A DNA stretch of 8,548 nt from Cellvibrio sp. (GCA_021323495.1 JAJQJO010000152.1:1-8548); one strand, 5' to 3'; numbered from the stretch's first letter, positions 1 through 6,225 are shown. Translations and numbers: made by a program. Notes: a model not told the origin generated them from the sequence alone.

Positions 1-222
1 CAAGGAGCGGGCGAATGTACCACCGAAGCGATAAATCAATACGAATATAAAAAAGGTGGCAATCGCGAGCAACACGCCTACAGCTGTAGCCCGAAGCAGG
101 TCGATATTCGCATTGGGGAGCCGTACGTCCAACGCCCATAAAAAAAGGCCACCGGCAGCGACAATGAGTGACTGGCTTAATAAAATAACGCCAAAAGCGG
201 GGGATTGTTGTTTGTTGTCCAT
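1..222 (-). CDS. Membrane protein N-terminus, possibly CPBP-type intramembrane protease (partial)
   Basis: The minus strand is open from an ATG at 222 to the left window edge (74 codons, no stop), so the gene is cut by the window. The visible part begins MDNKQQSPAFGVILLSQ and has two hydrophobic segments, about residues 9-31 and 42-64, separated by a short polar loop. It ends with YRFGGTFARSL at the start of a likely cytoplasmic stretch. This layout (short polar start, two membrane spans, then an R-rich FxRSL segment) resembles the N-terminus of CPBP/CAAX-type glutamic intramembrane endopeptidases. The catalytic EExxxR motif would lie outside the window, so the family call is only a guess. 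A weak AGG lies 6-8 bases before the ATG. The gene sits 52 bases downstream of the parE-like gene on the same strand and could be co-transcribed with it. Confidence 0.55.
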   Translation of the reverse strand, partial: MDNKQQSPAFGVILLSQSLIVAAGGLFLWALDVRLPNANIDLLRATAVGVLLAIATFFIFVLIYRFGGTFARSL

Positions 223-274
223 TGATTACCTACAGCATAAAAATTCGAAAACTATGCGACAACCATTAATAATG

Positions 275-568
275 TTAACTAATGTGTAGGTCCACTCTCA
301 TCTGCTGATGCAGAATACGCACCACATAGATTCCGTATTCCTGTTCTGAGAAATAAATTGCATGCTGTTGAAATAGATAGCGACGATAACCGGTGCGAAT
401 TTCGCTTACCGGTTGTGCCATTCGGGGCTGTGTAGCGAGCTGAAAGATTATTTCTTTCAATGCGGTTAAATAGGCTCGCGCCTGAGCAGGGCCAAATTCA
501 ATATTGGTATAGCGGGAAATATTGCGTAAGTCGGCAACAGCTTTATCAGACAGGCGGTAGCTTTTCAT
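275..568 (-). CDS. ParE/RelE-family toxin of a type II toxin-antitoxin system
   Basis: This is a 97-residue protein starting MKSYRLSDKAVADLRNI and ending RILHQQMRVDLHIS. Both ends match the ParE branch of the RelE/ParE superfamily: an N-terminal 'Y.LS..A..DL..I' helix and a C-terminal 'V.RILH..M....H' strand and tail. Length is normal for the family (90-100 aa). ParE toxins generally poison DNA gyrase, while RelE relatives cut mRNA; the sequence alone does not show which applies here. I chose the ATG at 568 because family homology begins there, although the frame is open further upstream to 631. The start lies inside the 3' end of the antitoxin gene (23-base overlap), an arrangement usual for such pairs and consistent with translational coupling. 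No truncation is visible, so the toxin is probably intact. Confidence 0.85.
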   Translation of the reverse strand: MKSYRLSDKAVADLRNISRYTNIEFGPAQARAYLTALKEIIFQLATQPRMAQPVSEIRTGYRRYLFQQHAIYFSEQEYGIYVVRILHQQMRVDLHIS

Positions 569-788
569 TGACCGGAAATTCCATTTCGATAATGTCATCG
601 ATATTGAGCGTTGATTCCCCGCTCTGCTCACCCTCTATTAATGCCAAACGTATCGCATCAGTTGCTGATTGATTGGTGCGGATCAGATCGCGCAAATAAT
701 CACTGGCATTGGCATAACGGCCGCTGTTGACCTGTTGATCAACCCATTCGCGCATGTCTTCGGTGATAGAGATGTTCAAGGTGGCCAT
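546..788 (-). CDS. ParD-family antitoxin (ribbon-helix-helix)
   Basis: This is an 80-residue protein starting MATLNISITEDMREWVDQQV. The N-terminal part (residues 1-40) has the ParD/CopG ribbon-helix-helix pattern: a short beta strand (LNISIT), a first helix (EDMREWVDQQV), a turn (SGRYANAS) and a second helix (DYLRDLIRTNQ). The acidic C-terminal half (about 45-80) is the part that normally wraps the toxin. Such antitoxins neutralise the partner and repress their own promoter by binding an operator upstream. The ATG at 788 was chosen over an upstream in-frame start (839) because the conserved strand begins at residue 3 from here, and an AAGAAA stretch just upstream can serve as a ribosome binding site. 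The gene precedes and overlaps the toxin gene, the standard antitoxin-first order. Confidence 0.87.
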   Translation of the reverse strand: MATLNISITEDMREWVDQQVNSGRYANASDYLRDLIRTNQSATDAIRLALIEGEQSGESTLNIDDIIEMEFPVNEKLPPV

Positions 789-811
789 AATTTCTTTCTG
801 TTTGGGTAACG

Positions 812-840
812 TTTGCAATAATATGGCATAGATTAGCAAA
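812..840. promoter_or_regulatory. Imperfect inverted repeat, possible ParD operator
   Basis: The 71-base gap upstream of the antitoxin start contains TTTGCAATAAT (812-822) facing ATTAGCAAA (832-840). The outer five bases are perfectly inverted and the inner AT-rich part is imperfect. The position, 24-52 bases before the antitoxin ATG, is where ParD-type proteins usually bind to autorepress. The operator role is inferred from position and symmetry only. Confidence 0.3.
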
Positions 841-859
841 GTTTGCCAAGCTGGTTTTA

Positions 860-1948
860 TTACCGCTTCCGCAACCGCAATACCGCTTTATTCTGATCGA
901 TTACAAAATCAAAACGGCCAAGAATATCTACGCCTAACAGGCCATCAAACTGATCCCCGTTGTCCATCGGCAGCCGTGCAAGCATATGTTTATTAAAGGT
1001 GACATTTTCGATGGTAAAGGTATCCACGACAAATAGATAACTTTCCACTGTGCCGCTTGCCGTGTTGAGCTGGATCGGTTTGGGGGATTTTACAAAGGAA
1101 TAATGTCGGTTGATAAAACTGGCGGTAAGGCCGCTAAGTGATGCACCGGTATCCAATAATAATTTTACCGGCTCGCCTTCCACTGTTACCGGCACTAAAA
1201 ATTGGCTGCCGAAACGAATCAACGGTACGGTCATTTCAGGTGGGGTATCGTCTTGCGCGCCTTCATCTAATTTCGCGAGAATGCCCTCGGCACGCGCCTG
1301 GGTTTCCGGTTGGTTGGCAGCCATAAGTGCATGGTATTGCGCCTGCTCCCTGTCTTCCTTTTTCAAATGCATTTTGGCCAACTGTAAATGGAGCTCGCCA
1401 TTATCGGGCGTAAGTTTGATCAGGTCATTTATTTGTGTCATTAACCATTCGTAACTCTCACCAAAGATAGACGGATTTTCAGTGAGGCGAATTAAATATT
1501 TCGCAAGATAATCCAATGCGTTTTCAATTTTTTGCGCATCTACTTCGGCATTGATATAGCGAAACCAAATACCAACCGACTCTTTATGCAGCCCCTGTTG
1601 CTCATAAACCCGCGCCAGCAACCAAAGCGCTTCCGTATTTTGTGGATTTTGTTCGAGCAATTGGTTCAGCAAGCGCGCGGCTTCCCCATAAGCACCACTG
1701 GCAATTAATTGGTTGGCTCGTTCGAGGGGCGATTGTGCTTTGGTGGGTAAAAAACCATTGCTTGCTGAAGTCGGTATTGGGCTAACGTCTTGCGATGGGG
1801 CCGGATCTATTACCGGAACGGCTTCAACAGTGTTCGTCTGAGCAACATGCGGTGCATTGCTATCGCGCTTGGCATGGCGATATTCACTCGCGTAAAACCC
1901 CAGCGCAAACGCCAGTGCGGCAACAACAATACTATTTCTGTTTTTCAT
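860..1948 (-). CDS. Membrane-anchored TPR protein with retropepsin-like aspartic protease domain
   Basis: This is a 362-residue protein. Residues 5-20 form one N-terminal hydrophobic segment (signal anchor), followed by a Pro/Ser-rich low-complexity stretch (about 30-73). Residues 75-131 contain TPR-like helix pairs (for example ANQLIASGAYGEAARLLNQL), with another around 190-220. The C-terminal ~130 residues are a retroviral-type aspartic protease (clan AA) domain: LLLDTGAS with catalytic Asp266, and the second conserved hydrophobic-Gly motif DGLLGVDIL at 335-343. Enzymes of this fold work as dimers with one DTG per subunit. The expected location is the periplasmic face of the inner membrane. 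The ATG at 1948 was chosen because it gives the clean membrane anchor; a longer in-frame start (2059) would lie deep inside the peroxidase gene. The start overlaps the end of the peroxidase gene by 17 bases and has no clear Shine-Dalgarno, so translational coupling is likely. The substrate is unknown. Confidence 0.85.
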   Translation of the reverse strand: MKNRNSIVVAALAFALGFYASEYRHAKRDSNAPHVAQTNTVEAVPVIDPAPSQDVSPIPTSASNGFLPTKAQSPLERANQLIASGAYGEAARLLNQLLEQNPQNTEALWLLARVYEQQGLHKESVGIWFRYINAEVDAQKIENALDYLAKYLIRLTENPSIFGESYEWLMTQINDLIKLTPDNGELHLQLAKMHLKKEDREQAQYHALMAANQPETQARAEGILAKLDEGAQDDTPPEMTVPLIRFGSQFLVPVTVEGEPVKLLLDTGASLSGLTASFINRHYSFVKSPKPIQLNTASGTVESYLFVVDTFTIENVTFNKHMLARLPMDNGDQFDGLLGVDILGRFDFVIDQNKAVLRLRKR

Positions 1949-2450
1949 CGTCAGGATTATTGCAATTGTTGGCGAATAATTGTTGGCGAATAAAGGCCGC
2001 CATTTTTTCCGGTTTGGTAATAGTGGCAAAACGTTTGATCGGCTTGCCATCGCGGCCAATTAAAAATTTGGTGAAATTCCACCTGATCGACTTACCCAAC
2101 CAACCGGGTAATTCTGTGGTAAGCCATTGGAACAAGGGATGAGCGTTAGCGCCATTCACTTCTATTTTGGCAAACATGGGGAAACTCACACCGTAATTGA
2201 TTTGGCAGGTCTGGGCAATTTGCCCGGCATCGCCTGGTTCCTGCCCACCAAACTGGTTGCAAGGAAAGCCAAGGATCACCAACCCCCGATCGCCAAATTC
2301 CTGGTACAGCGCTTCCAGTCCCGCATATTGTGGGGTAAACCCGCACTGGCTGGCGGTATTGACGACCAGCACCAGCTTGCCTGCATAGTCAGACAGGGCA
2401 ACAGGCGTTCCGTTCAGGGATTCGGCAGTAAAAGAAAAGAAAGGGCTCAT
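1932..2450 (-). CDS. Glutathione peroxidase family protein (thioredoxin-dependent type) with altered C-terminus
   Basis: This is a 172-residue thiol peroxidase of the GPx family (BtuE/Gpx3-like), which reduces hydrogen peroxide and organic hydroperoxides in the cytoplasm. The peroxidatic cysteine is Cys36 in NTASQCGFTP. GFPCNQFGGQ (61-70) supplies Gln70, and WNFTKFL supplies Trp124 and Asn125, completing the catalytic tetrad. Cys82 (in QTCQINYGVSF) is in the place of the resolving cysteine of two-Cys enzymes such as yeast Gpx3 (Cys36/Cys82), so thioredoxin rather than glutathione is the likely reductant. The family usually ends near residue 160. Here a 14-bp tandem duplication (1965-1992) shifts the frame after Leu158 and adds FANNCNNPDDEKQK. 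With one repeat copy removed, the frame would read ...FIRQQLQ-stop at 159 residues. No strong Shine-Dalgarno is seen before the ATG at 2450. The overlapping downstream gene is the TPR-protease. Confidence 0.93.
   Translation of the reverse strand: MSPFFSFTAESLNGTPVALSDYAGKLVLVVNTASQCGFTPQYAGLEALYQEFGDRGLVILGFPCNQFGGQEPGDAGQIAQTCQINYGVSFPMFAKIEVNGANAHPLFQWLTTELPGWLGKSIRWNFTKFLIGRDGKPIKRFATITKPEKMAAFIRQQLFANNCNNPDDEKQK
1965..1992. repeat. Perfect 14-bp tandem duplication at the 3' end of the peroxidase gene
   Basis: ATTGTTGGCGAATA occurs twice head to tail (1965-1978 and 1979-1992, plus strand). Because 14 is not a multiple of three, the second copy changes the reading frame of the minus-strand peroxidase gene. 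It extends that gene past its natural stop into the start of the next gene. Confidence 0.97.
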
Positions 2451-2500
2451 GGTCGACGGTCACTATGGGTGGCGAAAATTGGCATGAGCCCAGACTGCAT

Positions 2501-2530
2501 GGTGGGCAGGATTAAATCAACCCTCCCACC
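2501..2530. other. Imperfect hairpin in the gap between the DUF1080 and peroxidase genes
   Basis: GGTGGG (2501-2506) is inverted as CCCACC (2525-2530), with a short GG/CC continuation after two mismatches and a loop of about 10 bases. It lies in the 104-base gap after the DUF1080 stop. There is no T-run on either strand, so it is not a typical intrinsic terminator. It may slow or end the DUF1080 transcript or protect its 3' end; this is inferred from position. Confidence 0.3.
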
Positions 2531-2554
2531 GGCGTCAATCAACCAATCGGCCAA

Positions 2555-3391
2555 TCAATAGTCAGCAGCAGGTTTGTCGAGGGTTTTGATCTGGATACTG
2601 CGGAAAAAGGTCTCTGCCCCTTCTGATTGGATTTGCAATTTGCCGCGCGTGAGCGGGACATATTTGCCATCAACTTTGTGGCGGGAATTAAACCCGCGGA
2701 ACACTTCATGGCCATTAACTTTGTGGATCAGGGTTTTGCCATCGGCAATCACTTCCATAGTGTCCCACTCACCGCTCGGCTTTTCGTAATTGCCAAGCTT
2801 TAACACACGGGCGGCAATATCGGTGCGCAATGGCGCTTTGGGATCATAGCGATAGAACTTCCAATCACCCTGGTTGGCATCCCCGGCATGTACATCAATG
2901 ATCACCCCGTCGAGGCTGTGGTAATCACCGCTGTCACCTTCCTGCACCTGAAACTCGTGGCTGCGCATCCAGTGTTTGCTTTGTGCGCCCTGGGGGCCAA
3001 CGGCAAAATAGAGCAGGCCGTTATCGCGCACAACATCCAGGCGCGGATGCCATTTTTGCTTGCCCCACTTCACCTCAAATTTTAAATGGAAATTTTCAAA
3101 TTCTTCCAGGCTGGTTAAACCGCCCCACTCCTCTCCGGAAACCCGCAGCAAACCATCCACTACGGAAAATACTTTTTTCGGATCGTTATTCACACCGCGC
3201 GGTTGGTGTTTGGAGACCAGGTTGTGTTCGTTGGTTTCCGGCTGGTAGCTAACATAGGATTCCCAACCGCTGAGATCCTTGCCGTTAAACAGGGATTTCC
3301 ATTCGCCTGTTTCTGCACCTGACCCGGAACCCGCCGCAAAAACCCGGGCGCTGGCGATAAGGCCAAACAAACATAATCCGATAAATTTCAT
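2555..3391 (-). CDS. Secreted DUF1080 / 3-keto-disaccharide hydrolase family protein
   Basis: This is a 278-residue protein with an N-terminal signal peptide (residues 1-20, MKFIGLCLFGLIASARVFAA), so export to the periplasm is expected. The mature part is a single DUF1080 (PF06439) jelly-roll domain. It opens with the family signature WKSLFNGKDLSGWESY (31-46), has central beta strands such as NFHLKFEVKWG, and closes with RGKLQIQSEGAETFFRSIQIKTL, the usual 'G.I.LQ..G..v.FR.I.i' ending. Characterised relatives cleave 3-keto-glycosides or 3-keto-disaccharides, and others are concanavalin-like sugar-binding proteins. Which applies here cannot be told from sequence. The ATG at 3391 is supported by the signal peptide and a GAGG ribosome site 8-11 bases upstream. 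The leader carries a four-copy 14-bp repeat and an AAnAAnAA element, suggesting post-transcriptional control. The peroxidase gene follows 104 bases downstream on the same strand. Confidence 0.88.
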   Translation of the reverse strand: MKFIGLCLFGLIASARVFAAGSGSGAETGEWKSLFNGKDLSGWESYVSYQPETNEHNLVSKHQPRGVNNDPKKVFSVVDGLLRVSGEEWGGLTSLEEFENFHLKFEVKWGKQKWHPRLDVVRDNGLLYFAVGPQGAQSKHWMRSHEFQVQEGDSGDYHSLDGVIIDVHAGDANQGDWKFYRYDPKAPLRTDIAARVLKLGNYEKPSGEWDTMEVIADGKTLIHKVNGHEVFRGFNSRHKVDGKYVPLTRGKLQIQSEGAETFFRSIQIKTLDKPAADY

Positions 3392-3403
3392 TGCCGTTCC
3401 TCG

Positions 3404-3411
3404 TTGTTGTT
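3404..3411 (-). promoter_or_regulatory. A-rich AAnAAnAA element beside the DUF1080 ribosome binding site
   Basis: On the minus strand the leader reads AACAACAACGAGGAACGGCA before the ATG. AACAACAA (3411-3404) ends one base before the GAGG Shine-Dalgarno (3402-3399). The motif fits the AAnAAnAA 'catabolite activity' sequence bound by Hfq with Crc in Pseudomonas to block translation of carbon-use genes. Whether this organism uses Crc is not known, so the role is inferred. Confidence 0.3.
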
Positions 3412-3462
3412 CTCTGGTAGTTGTTCTCTGGTAGTTGTTCTCTGGTAGTTGTTCTCTGGTAG
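3407..3462. repeat. Four perfect tandem copies of a 14-bp repeat in the DUF1080 leader
   Basis: The unit TTGTTCTCTGGTAG occurs at 3407-3420, 3421-3434, 3435-3448 and 3449-3462, followed by a four-base partial copy (TTGT). On the transcript of the minus-strand DUF1080 gene the unit reads CTACCAGAGAACAA. The array lies in the probable 5' untranslated leader, starting 16 bases from the start codon. Identical copies without spacers point to a slippage-prone simple tandem repeat, whose copy number may vary between strains. Confidence 0.98.
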
Positions 3463-3866
3463 TTGTCGATATTTAGAGGTTTTCAGTTACCGCAAACGGC
3501 GCAGCCTAGAGCCTGACACGCAGCCAGTCCATATTTCCACATTAATAATTACAGTCCTTTACGTTAATTTTTCCTGATGAGTTCGGCATTTGGCAGAAAA
3601 TCAACCGAACCAGGCATTTGGACCCATCTTTGTGCAACCGGTCGCGACATAGCTGGTAATAGCGCAAAAACGGCGCATACATAAAATGTACCGCTTTGGC
3701 GACATTATAAATCCACCTCCAAAAACCATAAAAATGCCCAAATAAAGTGAAATAAAAATAATAAAAATGACCCCAAAAAAGTCATCGACGGACAACACGA
3801 TTTATTTATGCACCAGCAAAAAACAAACGGGTAAAAAAAGGCGTTTTATTCACACCGGGCAGGGAC
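3463..3866. other. Divergent intergenic region without a recognisable gene
   Basis: This stretch separates the minus-strand DUF1080 gene and the plus-strand nitrate transport operon and should hold both promoters. No convincing coding frame was found; the only sizeable one (3601-3798, minus, GTG start) encodes a low-complexity hydrophobic peptide with no family look. The part from about 3700 to 3840 is rich in A-tracts on the plus strand and may be bent DNA of the kind found near activator-dependent promoters. GGCATTTGG occurs twice (3585-3593 and 3613-3621). TTGGAC...GTGCAA (3618-3637) is a loose inverted repeat. No clear sigma-70 promoter for the DUF1080 gene was found. Confidence 0.6.
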
Positions 3867-3883
3867 TTGGCATTGTTTATGCG
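3867..3883 (+). promoter_or_regulatory. Candidate sigma-54 (-24/-12) promoter for nrtAB
   Basis: TTGGCATTGTTTATGCG has the invariant GG (3869-3870) and GC (3881-3882) separated by exactly ten bases, as needed for sigma-54 promoters. The -24 half TGGCAT matches the consensus TGGCAC at five of six positions; the -12 half ATGC is one base off TTGC. Transcription would start near 3894, giving a leader of about 65 bases. Nitrate assimilation genes are commonly under NtrC and sigma-54, which fits. A clear NtrC site was not found. Confidence 0.5.
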
Positions 3884-3958
3884 TCAGCCAGTTTGAGTTT
3901 ATTAATAACAATTGATAACACAACCTTACTGACCACTTAATCTACGCGAGGTTATTTC

Positions 3959-5287
3959 ATGGACAATAAAAATACCCCAGATTCAATCGAACAATCGCTG
4001 CAATTAAATCGCCGTCGCTTACTTAAAACCGGTTTGGGGGCGGCAGGTGCTGCCGCTGCCATGGGTTTATTGCCGGGCTTGGGTAGCATTGCCTACGCTG
4101 CGCCCGCTACATTGGAAACAACCAAAGCAAAGCTGGGTTTTATTGCATTAACCGATGCGGCTCCATTGTTTGTTGCAGTGGAAAAAGGCTTCTTTGCCAA
4201 ATACGGCATGACTGGCGTAGAAGTTTTAAAACAATCTTCATGGGGAACCACGCGCGACAATCTGGTGTTGGGTTCAGCCAATAATGGTATCGACGGCGCA
4301 CATATTTTGTCGCCCATGCCATATTTGATTGCGACCGGTGCCATGACTGCAAATAATCAACCGGTACCTATGTCTATACTCGCCCGTTTGAATTTAAGTG
4401 GCCAGTGTATTTCGGTGGGTAAAGAATATGCCGGTTTGAAATTGGACGTTACTGCCAAAGGCTTTAAAGAAGCATTGGCAGCAAAAAAAGCGGCAGGGAA
4501 GACCGTCAATGCAGCGGTGACTTTCCCTGGCGGCACCCATGATTTATGGATGCGCTATTGGCTCTCCGCCGCAGGCATTGACCCTAACAAAGATATCTCC
4601 ACTATCGTAGTACCGCCAGCACAAATGGTAGCCAATATGAAGGTGGGCAACATGGATACTTTCTGTGTATGCGAGCCCTGGAATGAGCAATTAATAAACC
4701 AGAAAATTGGTTATACCGCACTGACGACCGGAGAGTTATGGCACAACCATCCGGAAAAAGCCTTTGCGATGCGCAGTGACTGGATTGAAAAAAATCCGAA
4801 TGCTACCCAAGCGTTATTGATGGCCATAATGGAAGCGCAAATGTTTTGTGAGAAACCGGAGAACCGCGAAGAAGTGGCAAAAATTTGCGCTGACCGTAAG
4901 TGGATAGGAGCACCATTCAATGATGTTATCGAACGCATGAAAGGTAACTTCGATTACGGCACCGGCCGCGTGGTAGAAAATAGCCCGGAACAGATGCGCT
5001 ATTGGAAAGATTTCGCGTCTTATCCATTCAAGAGCCACGACGCATGGTTTATCACTGAAGATATTCGCTGGGGCTATTTGCCGGCAAGCACCGATATCAA
5101 GGCGCTGGTTGACAAGGTAAACCGTGAAGATTTATGGCGTGCTGCAGCGGCTGCGATCAAAGTGCCTGCGGCAGAAATTCCTACCAGCACTTCGCGTGGG
5201 ATAGAAAAATTCTTTGATGGCAAAGTGTTTGATCCCGCCAATCCAAAAGCCTATCTAGATAGCCTTGCGATTAAAAACATGGCGTAA
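3959..5287 (+). CDS. nrtA: Nitrate ABC transporter substrate-binding protein (NrtA/CmpA family), Tat-exported
   Basis: This is a 442-residue periplasmic binding protein that captures nitrate (or nitrite) for the NrtB permease. A twin-arginine signal is clear: NRRRLLKTG (17-25), then an Ala/Gly-rich hydrophobic stretch, with likely cleavage after AYA (residue 47). The mature domain begins KLGFIALTDAAPLFVAVEKGFF (58-79), the standard NrtA opening. Residues expected around the anion pocket are present: Trp95 in SSWGTTRDNL, Gln149 in LSGQCISV and His194 in PGGTHDLWMRYWL, corresponding to pocket residues known from cyanobacterial NrtA. The His and Gln favour nitrate over bicarbonate (CmpA), but that is an inference. 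GAGG lies seven bases before the ATG, and the Tat signal supports this start. The gene is first in a two-gene operon; the permease gene starts 15 bases after its stop. A sigma-54-like promoter lies upstream. Confidence 0.92.
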   Translation: MDNKNTPDSIEQSLQLNRRRLLKTGLGAAGAAAAMGLLPGLGSIAYAAPATLETTKAKLGFIALTDAAPLFVAVEKGFFAKYGMTGVEVLKQSSWGTTRDNLVLGSANNGIDGAHILSPMPYLIATGAMTANNQPVPMSILARLNLSGQCISVGKEYAGLKLDVTAKGFKEALAAKKAAGKTVNAAVTFPGGTHDLWMRYWLSAAGIDPNKDISTIVVPPAQMVANMKVGNMDTFCVCEPWNEQLINQKIGYTALTTGELWHNHPEKAFAMRSDWIEKNPNATQALLMAIMEAQMFCEKPENREEVAKICADRKWIGAPFNDVIERMKGNFDYGTGRVVENSPEQMRYWKDFASYPFKSHDAWFITEDIRWGYLPASTDIKALVDKVNREDLWRAAAAAIKVPAAEIPTSTSRGIEKFFDGKVFDPANPKAYLDSLAIKNMA

Positions 5288-5302
5288 CCCGGAGTAAGTA
5301 CC

Positions 5303-6154
5303 ATGGCCGAATCCAGTATCACCAATAGCGGATTACCCGAGGGCGCGCGCAGCATTACCCAATGTATGAAGGATGTTGGGCACTATTTGATGGTGCGGGT
5401 TGTTCCCGCTGTGGTCGTCATCAGTGTCCTGGTAGCTGTATGGCAATATACCTGCTCGCGCCCCGACTCCAATCTCCCCTCCGCCACTACTGTGTTTGAA
5501 GAGACGCGTTATTTAATTGAAAACCCGTTTTATGATAACGGTGGAACCGATGTCGGTATGGGCTGGCAATTATTGGCAAGCCTCAAGCGTGTGGCGATTG
5601 GTTATACGCTGGCGGTGATAGCAGGCGTAGCGCTCGGCATTTTAGTCGGTCAATCGGTGTGGGCGATGCGTGGGCTTGATCCGTTGTTCCAGGTGCTGAG
5701 GACAGTGCCACCACTTGCGTGGCTGCCTTTATCGCTCGCCGGATTTCAGGACAGCCAGCCCTCAGCATTATTCGTCATTTTTATCACGTCCATTTGGCCC
5801 ATTATCATTAATACTTCGGTCGGTGTGCGCAATATTCCGCTGGACTATCGCAATGTCGCGCGCGTGGTACGGTTAAATGGTTGGCAATATTTTTACAAAA
5901 TTATGTTGCCGGCAGCTGCGCCCTATATTTTTTCCGGCTTGCGCATTGGCATAGGATTATCCTGGTTAGCGATTATCGCCGCTGAAATGTTAGTGGGTGG
6001 TGTGGGTATCGGATTCTTCATTTGGGACGCGTGGAATTCATCGCGCATTAGCGACATTATTCTCGCGCTGATCTATGTTGGCCTGATCGGTTACGCGCTG
6101 GATCGACTGGTTGGATTGGCAGGGTATTTTGTCACTCGAGGTACATCACAATAA
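5303..6154 (+). CDS. nrtB: Nitrate ABC transporter permease (NrtB family)
   Basis: This is a 283-residue inner-membrane permease of the NrtB/SsuC/TauC type (BPD_transp_1 domain). There is a first hydrophobic segment at about 31-49 and a periplasmic stretch with the family pattern NLPSATTVFEETRYLI (57-72). The transmembrane core follows from about 95 to 275. The cytoplasmic coupling loop that docks the ATPase is RNVARVVRLNGWQYFYKIMLPAAAPYIF (183-210), matching the EAA-G-I-LP consensus. VLRTVPPLAWLPL (131-143) is typical of this family. Length is normal and no break is visible. GGAG eight bases before the ATG serves as ribosome site. It is translated with nrtA, 15 bases upstream. No ATPase gene follows: a terminator begins 33 bases after the stop, so the ATPase must be supplied from elsewhere. 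Confidence 0.92.
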   Translation: MAESSITNSGLPEGARSITQCMKDVGHYLMVRVVPAVVVISVLVAVWQYTCSRPDSNLPSATTVFEETRYLIENPFYDNGGTDVGMGWQLLASLKRVAIGYTLAVIAGVALGILVGQSVWAMRGLDPLFQVLRTVPPLAWLPLSLAGFQDSQPSALFVIFITSIWPIIINTSVGVRNIPLDYRNVARVVRLNGWQYFYKIMLPAAAPYIFSGLRIGIGLSWLAIIAAEMLVGGVGIGFFIWDAWNSSRISDIILALIYVGLIGYALDRLVGLAGYFVTRGTSQ

Positions 6155-6187
6155 CGCCCTGACCCTGTCCCTCTGGGGTAAATAACC

Positions 6188-6225
6188 AAAGACGCCGACC
6201 TGGTTGCATGTCGGCGTTTTTTATT
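6188..6225 (+). terminator. Intrinsic terminator of the nrtAB operon
   Basis: ACGCCGAC (6192-6199) pairs with GTCGGCGT (6210-6217) around a 10-base loop, giving an eight-pair GC-rich stem. A run of T (6217-6222) follows directly, and AAA upstream extends the stem against the T-run. It lies 33 bases after the nrtB stop and marks the end of the operon. The A-run on the other side gives some bidirectional character. Confidence 0.9.

Noticed and set aside
234..262. Sigma-70-like promoter (TTGTCG, 17 bases, TATGCT) on the minus strand before the left-edge membrane gene
   Set aside because: Each box matches at only four of six positions, and the transcript would start about five bases before the ATG, upstream of which the only possible ribosome site would be lost.
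3407..3462. Regular short repeats that could suggest a CRISPR array
   Set aside because: The 14-bp units are directly adjacent with no spacers and there are no cas genes nearby. This is a simple tandem repeat.
3618..3637. TTGGAC-N8-GTGCAA as an NtrC binding site
   Set aside because: One half-site has a mismatch and the spacing is one base longer than the NtrC consensus (TGCAC-N7-GTGCA). It is too weak to call.
3601..3798. Minus-strand 65-codon frame with a hydrophobic N-terminus
   Set aside because: It starts with GTG, has no ribosome site, has a biased composition from A-rich intergenic DNA, and resembles no known family.
3894..3958. Possible NasT/ANTAR antitermination leader for nrtA
   Set aside because: The predicted leader is only about 65 bases and AT-rich. 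It has neither the paired hexaloop hairpins nor a terminator.
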